Origin: Chlorobiota bacterium
GTDB lineage: Bacteria > Bacteroidota > Ignavibacteria > OLB7
Reading direction: 5' to 3'
DNA length: 64,000 bases
Assembly: GCA_028287785.1 (NCBI GenBank)
Contig: JAQBOZ010000007.1
Span: 62,001 to 126,000, forward strand
In this document: piece by piece, positions 44,485 through 55,672 of the stretch
Layout of the letters: every line of letters begins with the position of its first letter
Numbering within the stretch: the first letter of the stretch is position 1
Program-made: the position numbers and the translations under genes
Notes under the pieces: generated by a model
Databases searched by the model: none
Seen by the model: only the letters and a program-made list of their open reading frames with translations
Told to the model about the DNA's origin: nothing

Positions 44485-47316
44485 ATGAGGATCACTACCT
44501 GTCCTGCCTTGCCGGGCACCATGCTCCTGGTGCTGATGATTCTGCTGTCCGGGCCAACTCTCCTTCGCGCGCAGCAAATGGATGACAACGCCTCCGGCAC
44601 CACGTATATCATCGCGTTCCCGGACACCATCACAAACCATTTCGATGCCCGCATACCCCCGCCCACCGCGCCCACCACCTGCGCTCTCTTCCTCTACTCG
44701 GCATCCGGGGCGAACAGGGTTCGGATCATCTCGGCGGCCGGGACCATCAACACGGTTACGCTGGAAGCGGGGAAGTTCCTCAACTACGCCGTTAACGCCG
44801 CTCCGATCGTCAACGTCCTCAACTCCGTGCAATTCAACACATTCCGCATCGAGGCGGAACAGCCCATCATCGTCTACTGCTACATGTTCATCGGGCAGAG
44901 CTGCGAGGCATGGACGCCGATTCCGGTGGAACAGTGGGGGACGCGATACAACATTGCCTGCGCTGCCGGGGATTACGTCAATGATATCGGCACCCCATCC
45001 AATGGCACCCTTCCGGTGCAACGCAGGCCCGCGCCGGCGGAGTTGCTGATCATCGCCGCGTATGACAACACGCACGTGAGCATCCTCAACCACGAACGGC
45101 CGCTCGTCGGCAATCCGGCCCTCAGCATTACGCTGGGGAAGGGGGAGGCGTATCAGGTTCAGAGCTTTATGGACACCGCAAGTTCCAGGGTAAGGCAGCC
45201 CGATATCGCCGGCATTCGTATTGTGGCTGACAAACCGATCGGCGTGATATCCGGCAACACCAGAGCCTCCGTCACTACCGTCGAGGGAGCTATTACCGGG
45301 AACTCCTACAAGAACATGCTGATGGAGTGGCTTTCGCCGGTGGAATCGCAGGGGACGGAGTTTGTCTACATGCCCACCTGGGACAGTCACCGGCCCGGCA
45401 TCAACGCCCCCGCGGAACGGGCCGGGGATCTTACACGGATCTACGGAACGTCGGATAGCGCCACGGCCGTATCGGTCAATGCTCCGGGAGGCAACAACAT
45501 CTCCCATGTGGTGGCCGGCGATACGATGCGGGAGCTTTTCTATGGCGATGCACAGGCCGTCTACCTGAAGACCAGCCATCCGGCAATGGTGATGATGGAG
45601 TCGGGAGCGGTGGTGGCGCTGGAGAGTTCAATTCCCTGCGGTGAGACCTTCCGCTGCCTTACGTACAGTACCCTGTCGTCGTACATGGTGGAGATCACCC
45701 CGCGCGAACAGTGGGTGAACTTTGCCCCCTACTATGCCCCCGCTTCCTCCGGCACATTGCAGCATTTCATCAATGTGGTGTGCGATACAAGCGACCAGAA
45801 AAACATCTATACCGAAAGCGGTGGGCAGTTTCCCTTTACAAGGAAAATTCCCGGAACCAGCCTGATCTGGGGGTCGATGGGAGTCAGCCCCGGACAGGAT
45901 CATTATCTGGCCGGCACGAAAGGGGCCAGGTTCGGGGGCTTCGTCTACGGCATGGTGGCCGGGAAGGAGGGCCTTTCCTTGCAGGGTGGATTGGTCTCCT
46001 ACATGGAGATATCGGCCCTCTCCTACGGCTATCCACTTGCTCCCGGACGTCGTCTGCTTCTCCCACCCGATAATTACCGCATCGATACCGTGCGCGACTG
46101 CGCCAGCCTGCATATCATGCTCCAGGCGCTGAACGCCAACCCCGCCGGCCTCCGCTCCATCACGCTCGATCCCACCTCCGTGGTCAACGCGCGGCTGATG
46201 GCGCTCGATCCTCCCCGGCTCGATGAGTTGGTCGGCAGCGCGACCGGAAAGGTGGATCTTGTCCCGATTGATCCACTGCGCGATGCAGCCGCAACCATTG
46301 TCATCAGGGATCGCACCGGGGCCGTTCACGATGTCTACTACGCCTACCGCGTGCAACGTCTCGACGTGAACCGGTCGGCCGTCGATTTCGGCGAGCTTGC
46401 TCCCGGCCAGCGTCGTGAGGATACGATCACCTTCACCAATCCCCTGAACCGGGATGTCGATGTGGCCTCTGTCACGCTGGCGATGAAGAGCGCCGGCTTC
46501 AGCATCGCCAGCATCACCCCGGCGGTCCCGGTTTCCGTTCCCCCCGGCGGGAGGCTCATGGTGGTGGTCGTGGCGCGCCCGGCAAACGGTGATGCCGTCG
46601 TCGCCGATTCGGTGAAGGTAGCGCTGCAATGCGCCTCGATCGCCGTCCCACTCCACGCCGCCACCGTCCAGCCGGTCATCGTTGCAAACGATCTCGATTT
46701 CGGCACGATGCGACGTGGAGAGCCGGCGCGCGCGCTGCCACTCGACATCTGCAACACGGGCCGCGGCACCATCATCTTCGGCGGCGATACCGGATCGGCT
46801 TCTTCAGCCGCACTTACGTGGGGAGACCCCGGCTTCTCCGTATCGCAGTCGGCGCTGGACAGCCTGCGGGCCGCGTGGATAGCGCCGGGGGCGTGCTTCC
46901 GCATCCACGTCGCATTCGATCCGTCAACGACGGGAGAGCACAGGACCACCGCCCGCGCCCTAACAAATGCCCATTCCATCAAGGATACATCCCTCTGGAA
47001 AGCAGTGGTGGTCGATGCCCCTCTCGGCCTGGAAGATGTCGCGGCCGGCGGCGAGGGCTACCGGCTGGAGAGCATCCGACCGAATCCCACGGGCGCGAGG
47101 ATGGAGATCGCCTACCGGCTGGGAAGTGCCGGGCCAGTGACGCTCGCGGTCTACAACGCAACTGGCGAACGGGTGGCACTGCTGGCCGATGGTATGCAGA
47201 GTGCCGGCGAGCATCTGATGACGTGGGACGCCGGCGCGCAGCCTGGCGGCCTCTACTTCTGCCGGATCAGCTCCGGCGGGTGGAGCGCGACACGATCGAT
47301 GATCGTGGTGAAGTAG
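44485..47316 (+). CDS. Large secreted protein with IgGFc-binding-like domain and T9SS tail
   Basis: Protein of 943 aa from ATG 44485, giving signal peptide MLLVLMILLSGPTLLRA. Residues about 35-520 resemble the IgGFc-binding family N-terminal region: TYIIAFPDT, FRIEAEQPIIVYCYMFIGQSCEAW, ELLIIAAYDNTHVSIL, GIRIVADKPIGVISGNTRA, ARFGGFVYGMV. Two Ig-like 'choice-of-anchor' segments follow (VDFGELAPGQRREDTITFTNP and LDFGTMRRGEPARALPLDICNTG). The C-terminus is a T9SS sorting domain (IRPNPTGARMEIAYRL, GERVALLADGMQSAGEHLMTWDAG, GLYFCRI, MIVVK). A surface adhesion role is inferred. Confidence 0.8.
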   Translation: MRITTCPALPGTMLLVLMILLSGPTLLRAQQMDDNASGTTYIIAFPDTITNHFDARIPPPTAPTTCALFLYSASGANRVRIISAAGTINTVTLEAGKFLNYAVNAAPIVNVLNSVQFNTFRIEAEQPIIVYCYMFIGQSCEAWTPIPVEQWGTRYNIACAAGDYVNDIGTPSNGTLPVQRRPAPAELLIIAAYDNTHVSILNHERPLVGNPALSITLGKGEAYQVQSFMDTASSRVRQPDIAGIRIVADKPIGVISGNTRASVTTVEGAITGNSYKNMLMEWLSPVESQGTEFVYMPTWDSHRPGINAPAERAGDLTRIYGTSDSATAVSVNAPGGNNISHVVAGDTMRELFYGDAQAVYLKTSHPAMVMMESGAVVALESSIPCGETFRCLTYSTLSSYMVEITPREQWVNFAPYYAPASSGTLQHFINVVCDTSDQKNIYTESGGQFPFTRKIPGTSLIWGSMGVSPGQDHYLAGTKGARFGGFVYGMVAGKEGLSLQGGLVSYMEISALSYGYPLAPGRRLLLPPDNYRIDTVRDCASLHIMLQALNANPAGLRSITLDPTSVVNARLMALDPPRLDELVGSATGKVDLVPIDPLRDAAATIVIRDRTGAVHDVYYAYRVQRLDVNRSAVDFGELAPGQRREDTITFTNPLNRDVDVASVTLAMKSAGFSIASITPAVPVSVPPGGRLMVVVVARPANGDAVVADSVKVALQCASIAVPLHAATVQPVIVANDLDFGTMRRGEPARALPLDICNTGRGTIIFGGDTGSASSAALTWGDPGFSVSQSALDSLRAAWIAPGACFRIHVAFDPSTTGEHRTTARALTNAHSIKDTSLWKAVVVDAPLGLEDVAAGGEGYRLESIRPNPTGARMEIAYRLGSAGPVTLAVYNATGERVALLADGMQSAGEHLMTWDAGAQPGGLYFCRISSGGWSATRSMIVVK

Positions 47317-48138
47317 CGAAGTTGAATCCTCCTCCTGCACCGATGTGGTGCCGGGGGAGGATCATTCGCTACAGCAGCAGCATCCAAGAGTGTCCCTTTC
47401 TTCGCCGTTGGCGCTTCGCCCTTTGTCCGTCGATTGCCTTTCTGGACTCATGGGACTACTGGCGATATGGTCGGGAAATTGTGTACCGCGTCGGCAAGAG
47501 TAAGTTTGCTATCAGTTATCGGATCAAAAAATTGATTTATTCGTAAGGTTCTGGTGCACTCACTCGTTATTGATCAATAATGCGAATCCCAATTGATAAT
47601 AATTCGTGGTGATTATTTTTCATTCTGAAAAACTCATCCATTCGGCGACCCATCTGTGAAGTTCAATCGTGGCATAATCCGGCTTCTTCTCAATGTCGGT
47701 TGACATGTTGGCTACGAGCCCATCCATGGCTGTGCCGGCATGCAGGGCCAGACCTCGCAGATATTCCATGGAATGCGGAATTGAGGATTGCAGGCCCGGA
47801 CGCATCAACAGGGATGCGGAAACCAGTTGAAAAATCAACTATCGGCACAATTCCGCACATGTCATTTCCACATAACCATCACGGCATGATAACATAATTT
47901 CGCGCTCGATTTTTCCTTAGCACTGTGAATTTCATGGCGAAGATTGATTAACGGCCGCCAGACTATCGCACGGAATGTTCACAGCTATCGCACCCATGCA
48001 TGATATACCGTCATTGAATTCTGAACGATGATTGCCGGGCCGTACACTGTGATTTATCACCTGTCAATAATATTCTACCACTCCCTTTAATCAATTATCC
48101 ATAATGGGCAATTGATTTCATAATCAAACGAATGCACA
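47317..48138. other. Long AT-rich intergenic region
   Basis: About 820 bp, visibly more AT-rich than the flanks. A minus-strand frame at 47620-47838 starts with TTG, has no ribosome binding site, and is not convincing. No repeats or RNA genes recognised. Confidence 0.4.
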
Positions 48139-49998
48139 ATGAAGAACACTATTCTATACGGCATCCTGCCGGCATTTCTTGGCCTGCTCGGCACGAACGC
48201 GTTGCTTGCACAGGGGCCGGTCATCAACAACCCCACGATCAACGGCGGGACGATCAATGGACCGTTCACCATCAACTCCCCTACGACCATCAACTCGCCC
48301 ACGATCAACTCGCCTGCGATCAATGGGGGAATCTTTACTTCCGTTGGAGGCAATACGCCGATCACCATCGCCGTGGGGGGTGGGCCCGGTGGTCCCATCG
48401 CGCCGGGTCTGCCCGCGTCGCTCTGGAACTTCAGCGTCATGGCGGGCGGCAACCCACCGGCAATCATCCCCAATATCAATCAGCAGCTTTACCAGGGGGG
48501 GAGCAGCGGAGCGGTGTTGCTGTCGCAGACGCACTGGGGAATTGCCGCCGGCCCGGCAATCATCAACGGGCTTCCCGAATGGTCGGCGATCCAGAAGCTG
48601 CGGGATGCGGTTATCAATGTGGAGAAGGGCGATCTGATATTGGCCGCCGTGACCAGAGGAGACGCCGAGACGCATGGGGGAAGCATTCGATTCGCAACCA
48701 CTACGCGTCTGCCGCATCCACTTCCAGTCGGCTATGTCCTCCCTCCCTACCGTGATTATGAGAGAATGACGATCACCGATACCGGGTGGGTGGGCATAGG
48801 CACCAGCGACCCGCGATTTCAGTTGGCGGTCGCGGCATATCCGTCGGTTGGAGGAAGCAATCCCGGAACGATCCTGGAGGTTCACGACAGCTCGGCTACC
48901 TACGGTGGCATCTCCTTTACCTCGGTGCCGGGCATCGACTTCAGCATCGGCAAGAAGACAACTGGCGGTAATACCTATTTCCAGATACGGAAACAACAGG
49001 GAGATGAGCTGGTTACGGTGGATCCCGCGGGAAACTTCGGCATCGGCACCACACCGGCCGTCAAGCTGGATGTGGTGGGGGATATGCACATTCTTGGCAA
49101 CAGCAATCTTCAGGGATACTGCACGGTGGGGCCGAACGGCACCAGCGGCCCAGGGGTGATCGCAATGCAGCCGAAGGCCGCGAGCGGTGGAAATGTATGG
49201 AACCTTGGCAACATTGAATCGGGTGGAAAATTTGTTCTGGGGGTGGGGAACAAAAGCGCTGCGGGAGATCTTGTCAGTGATTGGTCGAATGCCGTTATCA
49301 CCGCCCAGCCGGGTGGCGAGGTGGGGATTGGAACCACATCACCATTGGATAGATTTCATCTTCAGGATGGGACATTCAGGATCGCGCGGGGAAGCGGATC
49401 GACCATGGCGATGGGGCAGATAGCCGTTGTCGCCAACCAGTATGATTATTCCAATATCTCCACGCCGAATGATATGGTTATCAGAACGAACGCTCACGCC
49501 GAGGATCTGATACTCTCCGCGCAGACGACAACCGGCGCGATCCGCTTCAGTACCGGAATCGGGTCCGCCGAACAGGAGCGGATGGCGGTCCAGAGCAATG
49601 GCGATGTCACCATCGAGGGGAAGGTCGGTATCGGCACGCATACCATGGGAAGCTTCCGTCTGGCGGTGGAGGGAAAGATCGGCGCTCGCGAGCTTCAGGT
49701 GCTGGAGCCGAGCACGCCGTGGGCGGATTATGTCTTCGATGAGGGATACCGGCTGATGCCGCTTCCTGAACTTGAGGAGAACATCAGGCGCGACAAACAT
49801 CTGCCGGAGATCCCTTCCGCGGCGGAGGTGAAGGCGGATGGTGTCAACGTTGGAAACATGCAGGCTCTGCTGCTGAAGAAAGTGGAGGAGCTGACGCTGT
49901 ATGTGATCGCTCAGGACAGGCGACTGAAGACATTGGAGGATGAGAATCAGCAGTTACGTCGTGAGGTGAACAGTGAGGTGGAGAACCGGCAGCAGTAA
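48139..49998 (+). CDS. Secreted fibre-like protein with coiled-coil C-terminus
   Basis: Protein of 619 aa with signal peptide (ILYGILPAFLGLLGTNALLA). Just after it lies a short pentapeptide-like run of TINxPTIN units (PVINNPTINGGTINGPF, then TINSPTINSPAINGG). The body contains repeated VGIGT/FGIGT turns (WVGIGTSDPRFQLAV, FGIGTTPAVKLDVVGD, VGIGTTSPLDRFHL, VGIGTHTMGSFRLAVEG) typical of trimeric tail-fibre/T9SS-cargo stems. The C-terminus WADYVFDEGYRLMPLPELEENIRRDKHLPEIPSAAEV, then a coiled coil VEELTLYVIAQDRRLKTLEDENQQLRREV, is the well-known Bacteroidota ending related to S74 chaperone stalks. It is probably a trimeric surface fibre. Confidence 0.8.
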   Translation: MKNTILYGILPAFLGLLGTNALLAQGPVINNPTINGGTINGPFTINSPTTINSPTINSPAINGGIFTSVGGNTPITIAVGGGPGGPIAPGLPASLWNFSVMAGGNPPAIIPNINQQLYQGGSSGAVLLSQTHWGIAAGPAIINGLPEWSAIQKLRDAVINVEKGDLILAAVTRGDAETHGGSIRFATTTRLPHPLPVGYVLPPYRDYERMTITDTGWVGIGTSDPRFQLAVAAYPSVGGSNPGTILEVHDSSATYGGISFTSVPGIDFSIGKKTTGGNTYFQIRKQQGDELVTVDPAGNFGIGTTPAVKLDVVGDMHILGNSNLQGYCTVGPNGTSGPGVIAMQPKAASGGNVWNLGNIESGGKFVLGVGNKSAAGDLVSDWSNAVITAQPGGEVGIGTTSPLDRFHLQDGTFRIARGSGSTMAMGQIAVVANQYDYSNISTPNDMVIRTNAHAEDLILSAQTTTGAIRFSTGIGSAEQERMAVQSNGDVTIEGKVGIGTHTMGSFRLAVEGKIGARELQVLEPSTPWADYVFDEGYRLMPLPELEENIRRDKHLPEIPSAAEVKADGVNVGNMQALLLKKVEELTLYVIAQDRRLKTLEDENQQLRREVNSEVENRQQ

Positions 49999-50161
49999 TG
50001 GGCCGATGAGAGCATCGCGCTCCATCAACGGCCATGAACTATGCCCTGGTTCCTTCACGCCATGGTGCCACGGCCGGGCATTTTCCCGGCACTCCGCACC
50101 AGCGGCTTTCCCCTGAGACAGGTGGAATATTCCTACAAACTTCAATAACGACTAACAGCTT

Positions 50162-52720
50162 ATGAGACGCTACTACATCATGATATTTCTCATGCTGGTG
50201 GCATCCACCGCATGGGCACAGGACTCAACGCAGGCCGATGTCGACCTGAAGGCGCAGATGGATTCATTGTGCATGGATCTGAACACCGCCGATATGTCCA
50301 CGGGCCTGCTGATCAACAAGGGCTTTTCCTTCATGAACCTTCCGGGGTATGAGGGCGCGAGCGGTTGCGACACCATTGGCTCGATTCTGCGCTGGGAGGA
50401 ATTCTATCTAAGCCTATATAACGCGGCGATGGCAGCTCCGACAATGTCGGAGATCGACTCGGTGGAGAAATGGGCATCCGATATTCATGATCAGGGGTAT
50501 ATCCCCATAGCCCTGCTGAATTTCGATTACGATCAGCTCTCATCCACGGCTCTGGATGACAGCCTGATCCGTCTCGTCGGCAATCGGTTTCAGGATGTTC
50601 CGGGACGGACATCTTCTCCCTATCAGGTTCACCGGGCTTTCGCGGCCAGTGCGTTCATCAACGAACTCGACCAGAACGATTCAGCCCGGTTCATGATCGA
50701 CAGCCGGCTTCTGTTCACCAACAGGGCCGACACGATAAGCCGCATGGAGATTGACTTCGGAAACGGAGGAGGATTTGTTCCGGTATCGCTGAATGCCGCT
50801 GTCGCCGTTGCCTATGGCACGACGGGAACAAAAACAATCATGGCAAAAGTCATCACAACGGCGAACGATACCCTGTTTGCCGCCTCCACTCTGCCGGTGA
50901 AAAGGGTGACATCGGCGGGCAATGATCTGCTCTCCTCTTCGGGTAACACGGCCGGATGGGCCGTGACCGCCACCAGACTCTACGAAGGTGAAAGCACCTA
51001 TGCGTCGGGGGATGCGCTGATTCTCTACAGCAATTGCGGCAACACCGCCATGCGTAAGCCGGTGATACTGGTTGAAGGATTCGATCCGACAAACGATATA
51101 AGGACATTGGATGTATGGCACAACTATCAGGGTTTCATTGATAACCTGAGAGACGCGGGATACGATGTGGTCATCCTTAATTTCACGAATGGGGGCGATC
51201 ATATTGTGAAGAACGCCTATCTCCTCGAGGCTCTGATCAACCGGGTCAACACGGAGAAGGAACTCAACGGAAGCCATCAGGAACTGGTGGTGATCGGCGC
51301 CAGCATGGGTGGGCTGATTGCCCGGTACGCGCTTGCTGATATGGAATCGCGCTCGGAGGAACACCACGCCCGGCTCTACATATCGTTCGATGCCCCTCAC
51401 AAGGGAGCAAACGTCCCACTCGGGGTGCAATCGATGTTTGCCGCTCTGCGGAATTATATTCCCCCAAGGTATCGGGATATCCTTTCAGCTCCGGCTACAA
51501 AGGAACTGCTGATGTACCATATCTACGATATCACCTTTGGAGGGTACTGTCATATCAGCCTGTCCTATACCCGGAACGCTCTTCGCACCGCGTTGATCAA
51601 TGCGCTCAATACGGTGGGATATCCCACTAAGACCAGGAATATCGCCCTGATCAACGGGACAACCGACCGGGCAGGGCAGGGGTTCAACGCGGGGGACAAA
51701 CTGGTGGATGGATATTACGACACACAGCATTGGTATATACCCAATCCCCATATCGAGATATGGTCGGTACCCGACAGGTATGATGGGTGCAGGGAGATTT
51801 TCGGCCTGCACGATTTTCTGACCGTGTACACCAGAAGCATTTCAGGAACTCCTCCCCTCGACAACGCTCCCGGATCGTGGTGGGATTATCATAAATATGT
51901 GACCGATTTCCTGAAAACCACGCCGGTCGACGGCAGAAACCAGCACTGCTTTATCCCGACGGTCAGCTCACTGGATATCGCTTCCCCCTACTCGGATGAT
52001 CTCTTCTACGATATCGCCGGGAACAACGTGGTCGGCACCGGAAAAACACCCTTCGCCACGTATTACGCTCCCTCCGTCAGCGAGAGGCATGTAACGCTCA
52101 ATAGCACGATAGCGGGCCTTGTTCTCGAGCGGGAGATCTTCACCGATAACGTCTATGTGCAGAACCGGAGCATGACCGATGTGCTCGATTTCGAGGCCAA
52201 GGTCGGCCTCTACGCGGGGAACGATGTTGTTCCATCGGGCTGGAGTTATGCCACGGGCCCGGTGACCGTTCAATCAGGAGCTGATGTCGAGTTCGTCGCG
52301 GGCTCGAGGATTGTGCTGAAGCCGGGCTTCAGTGCCTCATCCGGAAGCAAATTCTGGGCGCATATCGACGTGAACGCCCCGTGCCATCCATTCACTCCCC
52401 CCAAGCCGGCCACCGATTTTCACGGGGTCCGGGAGGCCGAGACCGGAAGAAGCATGACGAGTTCGCTCGCGCAGAACTTCCCAAATCCGGCCGCCGCGAT
52501 CACCACGATCCGATACGTTGTTGGAGCGCCCGGCGCCGTGCAGCTATCGGTTACCGATATGCTTGGGCGCTCGGTGGCGATTCTTGTCGATAACCCCGCG
52601 CATCAGGCCGGCTCGTTCAACATCAAATACGATGTTTCAACCCTGCGGCCCGGTGTCTATTACTACAGCCTTCGCACCGCAACGTCGGAGGAGACGAGGG
52701 AGATGGTCGTGATCAGGTAA
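50162..52720 (+). CDS. Secreted alpha/beta-hydrolase-like protein with T9SS tail
   Basis: Protein of 852 aa with signal peptide (MIFLMLVASTAWAQ). Residues about 300-480 form an alpha/beta hydrolase: VILVEGFDPTN, then YDVVILNFTNGGDHI, the nucleophile elbow ELVVIGASMGGLIARYAL (Ser in GASMGG), and YISFDAPHKGANVPLG as in PGAP1/lipase-like enzymes. Further on, VTVQSGADVEFVAGSRIVLKPGFSASSGSKFWAHI is the 'coat-hanger' beta motif often found before sorting domains. The C-terminus (NFPNPAAAITTIRYVV, GRSVAILVD, LRPGVYYYSLRT, MVVIR) is a T9SS type A domain. Substrate unknown; an esterase or lipase is likely. Confidence 0.85.
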   Translation: MRRYYIMIFLMLVASTAWAQDSTQADVDLKAQMDSLCMDLNTADMSTGLLINKGFSFMNLPGYEGASGCDTIGSILRWEEFYLSLYNAAMAAPTMSEIDSVEKWASDIHDQGYIPIALLNFDYDQLSSTALDDSLIRLVGNRFQDVPGRTSSPYQVHRAFAASAFINELDQNDSARFMIDSRLLFTNRADTISRMEIDFGNGGGFVPVSLNAAVAVAYGTTGTKTIMAKVITTANDTLFAASTLPVKRVTSAGNDLLSSSGNTAGWAVTATRLYEGESTYASGDALILYSNCGNTAMRKPVILVEGFDPTNDIRTLDVWHNYQGFIDNLRDAGYDVVILNFTNGGDHIVKNAYLLEALINRVNTEKELNGSHQELVVIGASMGGLIARYALADMESRSEEHHARLYISFDAPHKGANVPLGVQSMFAALRNYIPPRYRDILSAPATKELLMYHIYDITFGGYCHISLSYTRNALRTALINALNTVGYPTKTRNIALINGTTDRAGQGFNAGDKLVDGYYDTQHWYIPNPHIEIWSVPDRYDGCREIFGLHDFLTVYTRSISGTPPLDNAPGSWWDYHKYVTDFLKTTPVDGRNQHCFIPTVSSLDIASPYSDDLFYDIAGNNVVGTGKTPFATYYAPSVSERHVTLNSTIAGLVLEREIFTDNVYVQNRSMTDVLDFEAKVGLYAGNDVVPSGWSYATGPVTVQSGADVEFVAGSRIVLKPGFSASSGSKFWAHIDVNAPCHPFTPPKPATDFHGVREAETGRSMTSSLAQNFPNPAAAITTIRYVVGAPGAVQLSVTDMLGRSVAILVDNPAHQAGSFNIKYDVSTLRPGVYYYSLRTATSEETREMVVIR

Positions 52721-52896
52721 GAGATCTTATCAGCATGAGCGTTCAGGTCATTCCGGTGGAAGCGATACGTTCCTTCGCACGATCCTGATACAAACGCCGA
52801 TAATCAGATTCCCCGCCCCCGTAATGGCTCCATTGCCGTTGCAGGGGTGGGGAGCATTATATTCTCAGCAACTTTGTTTCTCATCGAGAAAGAGAC

Positions 52897-53427
52897 ATGA
52901 AAGGATATTCCGAAACAAAAGCCGGGCGACGGCCCGCGATACCAGTGGCATTTATGCTCCTCTTCTGCATCCTCTGCGGCTGCTTCGGATGCGGGGTCGA
53001 GAGTGAGGATACGATCGTCGCGCCCAGCAATACCGGGAGCAATATTTTCGGATGCCGGGTCGATCAGAGAGTGTGGAATTCCACCGTGACGATCTCTCCA
53101 GGATTCGGTTCCATAGCCCGCATCCTGAACCATGGCCTGCTTATCACGGCCTTCCGGCAGGAGCTGTACGGGAAAGGACGGGACGAGGAAATCAGCATGC
53201 AATGCGAGGGAGTAACGGGGGTGGGCACGTACCGGCTCGACTCGGCGACATTCATCGACAAATTCGCCAACATGACATATATGGCGCCCGGCCGGGTTCA
53301 TGAGTTGACAGTCACCACACTCGATACCGCCAAACGGATTGTTTCCGGCACATTCAGCTTCAACGCGGGAAACCCCGCTGGCGATACGGTACGGGTTACC
53401 GAAGGGCGATTTGATTTCACCTATTAG
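52897..53427 (+). CDS. Lipoprotein, DUF6252-like
   Basis: Protein of 176 aa. Hydrophobic signal VAFMLLFCILCGCFGCG with Cys residues that can serve as lipidation site. The body has SMQCEGVTGVGTYRLDS and ends with RIVSGTFSFNAGNPAGDTVRVTEGRFDFTY, the ending seen in Bacteroidota DUF6252-type lipoproteins (SGTFSF, then TEGRFD). A beta-sandwich lipoprotein of unknown role. Confidence 0.65.
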   Translation: MKGYSETKAGRRPAIPVAFMLLFCILCGCFGCGVESEDTIVAPSNTGSNIFGCRVDQRVWNSTVTISPGFGSIARILNHGLLITAFRQELYGKGRDEEISMQCEGVTGVGTYRLDSATFIDKFANMTYMAPGRVHELTVTTLDTAKRIVSGTFSFNAGNPAGDTVRVTEGRFDFTY

Positions 53428-53525
53428 CCATGCCGCTGATCGAACGACGACAGACGCCGCTGACATGTGGAATCGCTCTCATGATTGCCCGGCGTTACGA
53501 GATGAGCATAACGCCGGGCAATCAT

Positions 53526-55413
53526 CTACTCCATGTTCATCGTATCCTGATCCGCACCGCTGCCGAAACTGTACATGAACGTGAGGTCAACCACCCGGGA
53601 TGTCCACTTCCTGTGCAGCTCCTGGGTGAACCCGCCATCGATGTGGGTGATGTTGAAGCCGGCTGTGTTGAACAGATCGCTTACCCGAAGGCCGAGCTTT
53701 CCCTGGTTGTCGAAGAGCTTCTTCTGCACCGCGAAGTCCGCCGTCGAGAACGCATCTATCCTCCCTCCCTCGATCCTGATCGGCGCGTAGTAGGAATAGC
53801 TCCCCTGGAAATCGAAGCCGGGGATGATCTCGATGGTCGCGTTCACCCTGCCGTTCCATCCGAACGCGTCGTTGCTCAGCCCCGATTCCACATTGCTCCC
53901 GTCGGTGACGATCCTGTAGGCGCCCAGGTTGCCGACCGCGTTCAGCCACTCGCCGAGTTTGGCCGTGGCGACCAGATCGGCGCCGGCGGAGGTGCTGACG
54001 CCGAAGTTTTCGAATGTCAGCGTGGAGACGCCGCCGCTGTCGATCCGCAGGAAATATCGGATCGCGTTCAGGGTCTGCCTGTAGAATGGGGTCAGTCCCA
54101 GCGTGGTCCTCTCGGTGAAATGGGAGATGCCGCACTCCATGGAGTTGATATACTCCGGCCTCAGCCCCGGATTGCCGACATGCCTGAAGAGAGGGTCATC
54201 GTAGCCGCTGAATGGGTTCAGCGAGCCCGCGTCGGGCCGGTTGATGCGCCGGCTGTAGCTCGCCTTGAGCTGAAGCTCATCGCTCGGCTTGTAGGAGATG
54301 AACGCGCTCGGGAAGACGCTGAAGTAGTTGTTGTCGAACGCCTCCTTCGTCGTCGCAAGGTTGAACGATGTCCATGCCTGCTCCAGACGGACGCCGGCCT
54401 GCGCGCCGAAGCCGCCGATCTCCAGGCCGTAATTGCCGTAGATGGCGTGGATCTTCCGGTTGTAGGCAAATGTGTTGTCAAGCCCGATATCGGGACGATA
54501 GGCTCCCGTGATGGAGTCGAGCGACTCCGATGTAACATCGCTGCCGATCGTCTCGATATCCCCCTTGTATCCCGCCTCCAGCTTGCCGTCGCCGATCGGC
54601 CGGACGTAGTCGGCCTGCACCGTGACCGCATGATTGTCATCGACGTGAAGCGTCCGTTGCAGCTGCGGCATCCCGATCTCGTGCGATCCATCCGGCGCAA
54701 GGCTCTGCTGCGCGAAATGCTCCATCCGGGGATCGCGATCAGCCGTGTATCGGACCTCCGCGCTCAGCTCATGCTTTCCCGGCTCCGGCACCCATTTGCA
54801 GCCGAGACGATAATCGCTCCCGGCGGCATCATGTCCCTCATCCCTTCCGCGCTGGCTCCGCCCCGTCACCTCCCCCCCTCCATCGAGATCCATGTAGGCG
54901 TTGACCCCGCTCTTCGACTCTATTCGTCTGTTCAGGATCGATCGCGCTACCGCCGTCCGTCACCAGCAGATCGGCAGTTTTGTAGATCGTTCTATCGATC
55001 GCCTGCGTCATGAACTGACGCCGCGCGCTCACCGTTACCTCGTTGTGGAGCGATGAATCCGGCAGAAGCACGATCCGTCCCAGCGCCACATCGATCAGAC
55101 GCGGGCTGTACCCCACAAAGCTGACGCGGGCGTAGTAACCGCCGGGACGGATGCCGGAGATGGCAAAGCTTCCATCGCGTTCGGCGATGGCGCCGGTGAC
55201 AAGCAGGGAATCGCCGCCGTTCCGCAGGGCGATGGTTGCGCGGGCCAGAGCGGTCCCCGAGACACCATCGATAACGGTGCCTGAAATGGTGCCGGTCGGC
55301 CCTGTCTCCCCGGCCGGCTCGCGCCGCTGGGCGTGGGCGCTTGCAGTCATTGCGATAAACGCTATGGCGACGGAGGCCAGCGCGATGGCACGTCTGTTCA
55401 TGGATGGGAGCAT
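53526..55413 (-). pseudogene. TonB-dependent receptor/OMP beta-barrel, disrupted
   Basis: The 5' part (from ATG 55413, with GAGG upstream) encodes a signal peptide (AIAFIAMTASAHA), a carboxypeptidase-regulatory-like domain (GTISGTVIDGVSGTALARATIALR) and the start of a plug (EVTVSARRQF, LLVTDGGSAID). It then runs in the wrong frame to a stop at 54838. The 3' part is in another frame from about 54920 (SGVNAYMDLDGG) to 53526 and encodes barrel strands (HELSAEVRYTADRDP, FSVFPSAFISYKPSDELQLKASYSRRINRP, the family signature). Most of the plug and the early barrel are absent, so this looks like a deletion of about 200 codons plus a frameshift rather than a simple sequencing slip. The product is almost certainly non-functional. 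Confidence 0.75.
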
Positions 55414-55672
55414 TGTCGAAACCTCAATCCGCCGGGTTCTTCCCGCGAACCGATGCCGGGCTACGCGATGCCTCATCAGTAGTTGCAAGCAACGGTAACA
55501 GATGGTGGGCGACCATGCGTCGAAGGCGGCAGGGGAGGTGATGGCGGGATGCCCTGCTCTGATGGCCGTAGCCGTTGATCCGCATAGTGATTGTGGTGCT
55601 CACTCACCGGCCCAGCGGGATGGTCGTATTGTCGTTTCGGCGGGGATGGCTATATAGGGGTTTTACTACGAT

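Noticed and set aside
47620-47838. 72-aa minus-strand frame in the AT-rich gap
   Set aside because: TTG start, no ribosome binding site, no recognisable features.
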